From Ectopseudomonas khazarica (GTDB lineage: Bacteria > Pseudomonadota > Gammaproteobacteria > Pseudomonadales > Pseudomonadaceae): DNA of 64,000 nucleotides. Numbering within the stretch: the stretch's first letter is position 1; the number at the start of each line of letters is the position of its first letter. The notes below the pieces were generated by a model. That model was given only the letters and a program-made list of their open reading frames with translations, was not told the origin of the DNA and searched no databases. Position numbers and translations under genes: made by a program. Shown piece by piece: positions 61,394 to 64,000 of this stretch. Location: positions 1-64,000 of the forward strand of contig NZ_SBHZ01000006.1 in NCBI RefSeq assembly GCF_004521985.1, in the 5' to 3' direction.

Positions 61394-62194
61394 ATGCTGC
61401 CTTATCCGCAGATCGACCCGGTGGCCATCGCCCTCGGTCCCCTGAAAATCCACTGGTACGGCCTGATGTACCTGATCGGCATCGGTGGCGCCTGGTGGCT
61501 GGCCTCGCGTCGTCTGGCACGCTTCGACGCGAGCTGGAACAAGGACAAGCTGTCCGACCTGGTGTTCTGGGTGGCCATGGGGGTGATCCTCGGCGGACGC
61601 CTCGGCTACGTGCTGTTCTACGACCTGTCGGCCTACCTCGCCGAGCCGGCGAAGATCCTGCGGGTCTGGGAGGGTGGCATGTCCTTCCATGGCGGCCTGA
61701 TCGGGGTGATGCTGGCGACCTGGTGGTTCGGCAAGCGCAACGGCAAGAGTTTCTTCGAGCTGATGGACTTCATCGCACCGCTGGTGCCGATCGGCCTCGG
61801 TGCCGGGCGTATCGGCAACTTCATCAACGCCGAGCTGTGGGGCAAGGCCAGTGACGTGCCCTGGGCGATGATCTTCCCCACCGATCCGCAACAGTTGGCG
61901 CGCCACCCGTCGCAGCTGTACCAGTTCGCCCTGGAAGGCGTGGCGCTGTTCGTCATCCTCTGGTTCTACTCGCGCAAACCGCGTCCTACCATGGCCGTAT
62001 CCGGGATGTTCGCCGCCTGCTACGGGGTGTTCCGCTTCATCGTCGAGTTCGTCCGCGTGCCGGATGCCCAGCTCGGCTACCTGGCCTGGGGCTGGCTGAC
62101 CATGGGTCAGATCCTCTGCCTGCCGATGATCCTCGGTGGCATCGGCCTGATCGCCTACGCCTACAAGCGCCAGCCCGTACAAGGAGCCGCCTGA
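61394..62194 (+). CDS. lgt: Phosphatidylglycerol-prolipoprotein diacylglyceryl transferase Lgt
   Basis: A 266-residue inner-membrane enzyme that attaches diacylglycerol to the lipobox Cys of prolipoproteins, the first step of lipoprotein maturation. The catalytic His is in [11 protein letters not shown], and the Lgt signature [19 protein letters not shown] follows. Seven membrane helices are predicted. Its TGA shares a base with the thyA ATG (TGATG); lgt-thyA is a widely conserved coupled pair. Confidence 0.96.
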   Translation: MLPYPQIDPVAIALGPLKIHWYGLMYLIGIGGAWWLASRRLARFDASWNKDKLSDLVFWVAMGVILGGRLGYVLFYDLSAYLAEPAKILRVWEGGMSFHGGLIGVMLATWWFGKRNGKSFFELMDFIAPLVPIGLGAGRIGNFINAELWGKASDVPWAMIFPTDPQQLARHPSQLYQFALEGVALFVILWFYSRKPRPTMAVSGMFAACYGVFRFIVEFVRVPDAQLGYLAWGWLTMGQILCLPMILGGIGLIAYAYKRQPVQGAA

Positions 62195-62988
62195 TGAAAC
62201 AGTACCTCGACCTGATGCGCCACGTGCGTGAGCACGGCACCTTCAAGGAAGACCGTACCGGCACGGGCACCTACAGCGTGTTCGGCTACCAGATGCGTTT
62301 CGACCTGGCCGACGGCTTTCCCATCGTCACCACCAAGAAGTGTCACCTGCGCTCGATCATCCACGAGCTGCTGTGGTTCCTCCAGGGCGACACCAACATC
62401 AAGTACCTCAAGGACAACGGCGTCAGCATCTGGGACGAGTGGGCCGACGAGAACGGCAACCTCGGCCCGGTCTACGGCTACCAGTGGCGCAGCTGGCCGG
62501 CGCCCAATGGCGAGTCCATCGACCAGATCAGCAAGCTGGTCGAGATGATCCGCAGCAACCCGGACTCGCGCCGCCTGATCGTCTCGGCCTGGAACCCGGC
62601 GCTGGTCGAGCAGATGGCGCTGCCGCCCTGCCACGCGCTGTTCCAGTTCTACGTCGCCGACGGCAAGCTGTCCTGCCAGCTCTACCAGCGCTCGGCGGAC
62701 ATCTTCCTCGGCGTGCCCTTCAACATCGCCAGCTACGCCCTGCTGACGCTGATGGTGGCGCAGGTCTGCGGCCTGCAGCCGGGCGAGTTCATCTGGACCG
62801 GCGGTGACTGCCACCTGTACGCCAACCACATCGAGCAGACCGACCTGCAGCTGACCCGTCAGCCGCTGCCGCTGCCGAGCATGAAGCTGAACCCCGAGGT
62901 CAGGGACCTGCTGGCGTTCAGGTTCGAGGACTTCGAACTGGTCGGTTATGAGGCCCATCCGCACATCAAGGCGCCGGTCGCGGTCTGA
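62194..62988 (+). CDS. thyA: Thymidylate synthase ThyA
   Basis: A 264-residue synthase making dTMP from dUMP with methylene-tetrahydrofolate. The catalytic Cys is in [13 protein letters not shown]; the dUMP-phosphate Arg loop [12 protein letters not shown] and [20 protein letters not shown] are intact. It has the 264-residue E. coli-type length, ending KAPVAV. Overlap with lgt implies coupled translation. Confidence 0.97.
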   Translation: MKQYLDLMRHVREHGTFKEDRTGTGTYSVFGYQMRFDLADGFPIVTTKKCHLRSIIHELLWFLQGDTNIKYLKDNGVSIWDEWADENGNLGPVYGYQWRSWPAPNGESIDQISKLVEMIRSNPDSRRLIVSAWNPALVEQMALPPCHALFQFYVADGKLSCQLYQRSADIFLGVPFNIASYALLTLMVAQVCGLQPGEFIWTGGDCHLYANHIEQTDLQLTRQPLPLPSMKLNPEVRDLLAFRFEDFELVGYEAHPHIKAPVAV

Positions 62989-63052
62989 GGCAGGCCCGCA
63001 GGCGGGGGCAATTTGCTACCCTTTTCCCTCAACGAGTGAAAAGGGAGTCCTC

Positions 63053-64000
63053 CGTGAGCCGCATCGCACTGGCCCTGCTGCTGATCTGCAGTTGTTTGAC
63101 GAGTCACGCCGAGACCACGCCGCTGCGGGTCGGCATCACCGAAGTGCCACCGTTCGTGATCAAGCACGAAGACGGCAGCTGGAGCGGCATCAGCATCGAC
63201 CTGTGGAATGCCATCGCCGAAAAGAACGGCTATGCCTTCCAGTACGAGGCGATGCCCTTCGATCGCCTGCTCGACAGCCTGGAGCAGAGCAAGGTCGATG
63301 TCGTGGTCGGGGCGATGACCATGACCCCCGAGCGCGAGGCGCGCTTCGACTTCACCCATCCGTTCTACTTCACCGGCCTCGCCATCGCGGTGCCGGCCAC
63401 CGCCTCGGCGGGCTGGTGGACGACCTTCAAGCGCCTGTTCTCCTGGCGGTTCATCAGCGTGGTGCTGGGCCTGGCTGCCGTGCTGATGCTGGTGGGGGCG
63501 TTGATCTGGTTCTTCGAGCGCCGGCGCAACCGCGAGCAGTTCCCCGAGGAGCCGGTGCGCGGCCTGGGCGATGGCTTCTGGTGGGCTGCCGTGACCATGA
63601 CCACCGTCGGCTATGGCGACAAGTCGCCAGTGACGCTAGGCGGCCGGCTGGTCGCGGTGGTGTGGATGTTCGCCGCATTGATCATGGTCTCGACCTTCAC
63701 CGCGGCGATGACCACGGCCCTGACCGTGAGCAATCTGCAGGGCGCCATCCAGGGCCCCGGCGACCTGCAAGGCGCGCATGTCGCCAGCGTGCAGCGCACG
63801 GCCAGCTCGCACTGGCTGCAGGAGCAGCGTATCCGCCAGAGCGACTACCCGAGCCTGGGCAAGGCGCTGCTGGCTGTGCAGCAGGGCGAGGCCGACGCCA
63901 TCGTCTACGACAAACCCATCCTGCAATACCGCAACCGCGAGCTGGTCGGTGCGCGCCTGCAAGTGCTGCCCGGCACCTTCGAGAACCAGAGCTACGGCTT
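63053..64000 (+). CDS. GluR0-like ionotropic receptor: ligand-binding domain with inserted K+ channel pore (3' end cut)
   Basis: GTG at 63053 follows GGGAG and opens a frame that runs uninterrupted to the window edge (316 codons). A signal peptide (MSRIALALLLICSCLTSHA) is followed by SBP_bac_3 lobe 1 (LRVGITEVPPFVIKHEDGSWSG...). The sequence then enters a channel module: helix FISVVLGLAAVLMLVGALIWFFE, pore loop with selectivity filter TVGYGD, and helix LVAVVWMFAALIMVSTFTAAM. Lobe 2 of the binding domain then resumes (HVASVQRTASSHWL). This is the S1-pore-S2 layout of prokaryotic ionotropic glutamate receptors such as Synechocystis GluR0. Confidence 0.9.

Overview
This is a GC-rich chromosomal window from a gammaproteobacterium of the genus Pseudomonas. 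The gene content and order match conserved Pseudomonas neighbourhoods: dctBD-dctPQM, rml genes, hisBHAF, gpmI-grxC-secB, serA, cadRA, rpiA-ilvA, and rppH-ptsP-lgt-thyA. It is mostly core genome. Accessory DNA is limited to one AT-rich two-gene insert (40.8-41.8 kb), several palindromic repeat elements and one tandem-repeat patch. Two tRNA genes are present, tRNA-Thr(UGU) and tRNA-Phe(GAA). I see no rRNA, CRISPR array, transposase or integrase.

Layout. 1-6.6 kb: a TRAP dicarboxylate transporter (dctQ cut by the window edge, dctP) with its two-component regulator dctB/dctD, a textbook sigma-54 promoter before dctP, and a divergent chemoreceptor. 6.7-10 kb: rmlB-A-C-D for dTDP-L-rhamnose, with overlapping stop and start codons. 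10.1-18.8 kb: tRNA-Thr, a methyltransferase, a four-gene polar amino acid ABC transporter, tRNA-Phe, and an asmA-mutY-yggX operon. 19.2-26.8 kb: an OFA-type MFS transporter, hisB-hisH-(DUF2164)-hisA-hisF, and three tandem paralogous periplasmic binding proteins without any permease. 26.9-33.5 kb: ctpA, an EnvC-like activator, gpmI, rhodanese-grxC-secB, trmL and a small membrane-anchored protein.

33.5-34 kb holds 107-108 bp tandem repeats and no gene. From memory, the genes left of this point correspond to the P. aeruginosa PAO1 block around PA5126-PA5168, and those right of it to the block around PA0305-PA0342, so this looks like a rearrangement junction relative to that species.

34-64 kb: an Ntn-hydrolase acylase with a divergent AraC regulator; thioredoxin-like, alpha/beta hydrolase, DUF2059 and prolyl-hydroxylase genes; the AT-rich insert; a FilA-like secreted protein; serA divergent from a D-2-hydroxyglutarate dehydrogenase; a carP/carO/carP-like cation-response cluster with four phased TTMAG repeats before carO; cadR-cadA with a MerR-type operator; rpiA; ilvA; rppH-ptsP; an NRDE protein; a TSUP permease; lgt-thyA; and, cut by the right edge, a GluR0-like gene in which a ligand-binding domain is interrupted by a potassium-channel pore.

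The points that most deserve a second look are the phased repeats before carO, the GluR0-like receptor channel, the AT-rich gene pair, the repeat patch at the synteny break, and dispersed repeats that supply stop codons to neighbouring genes.
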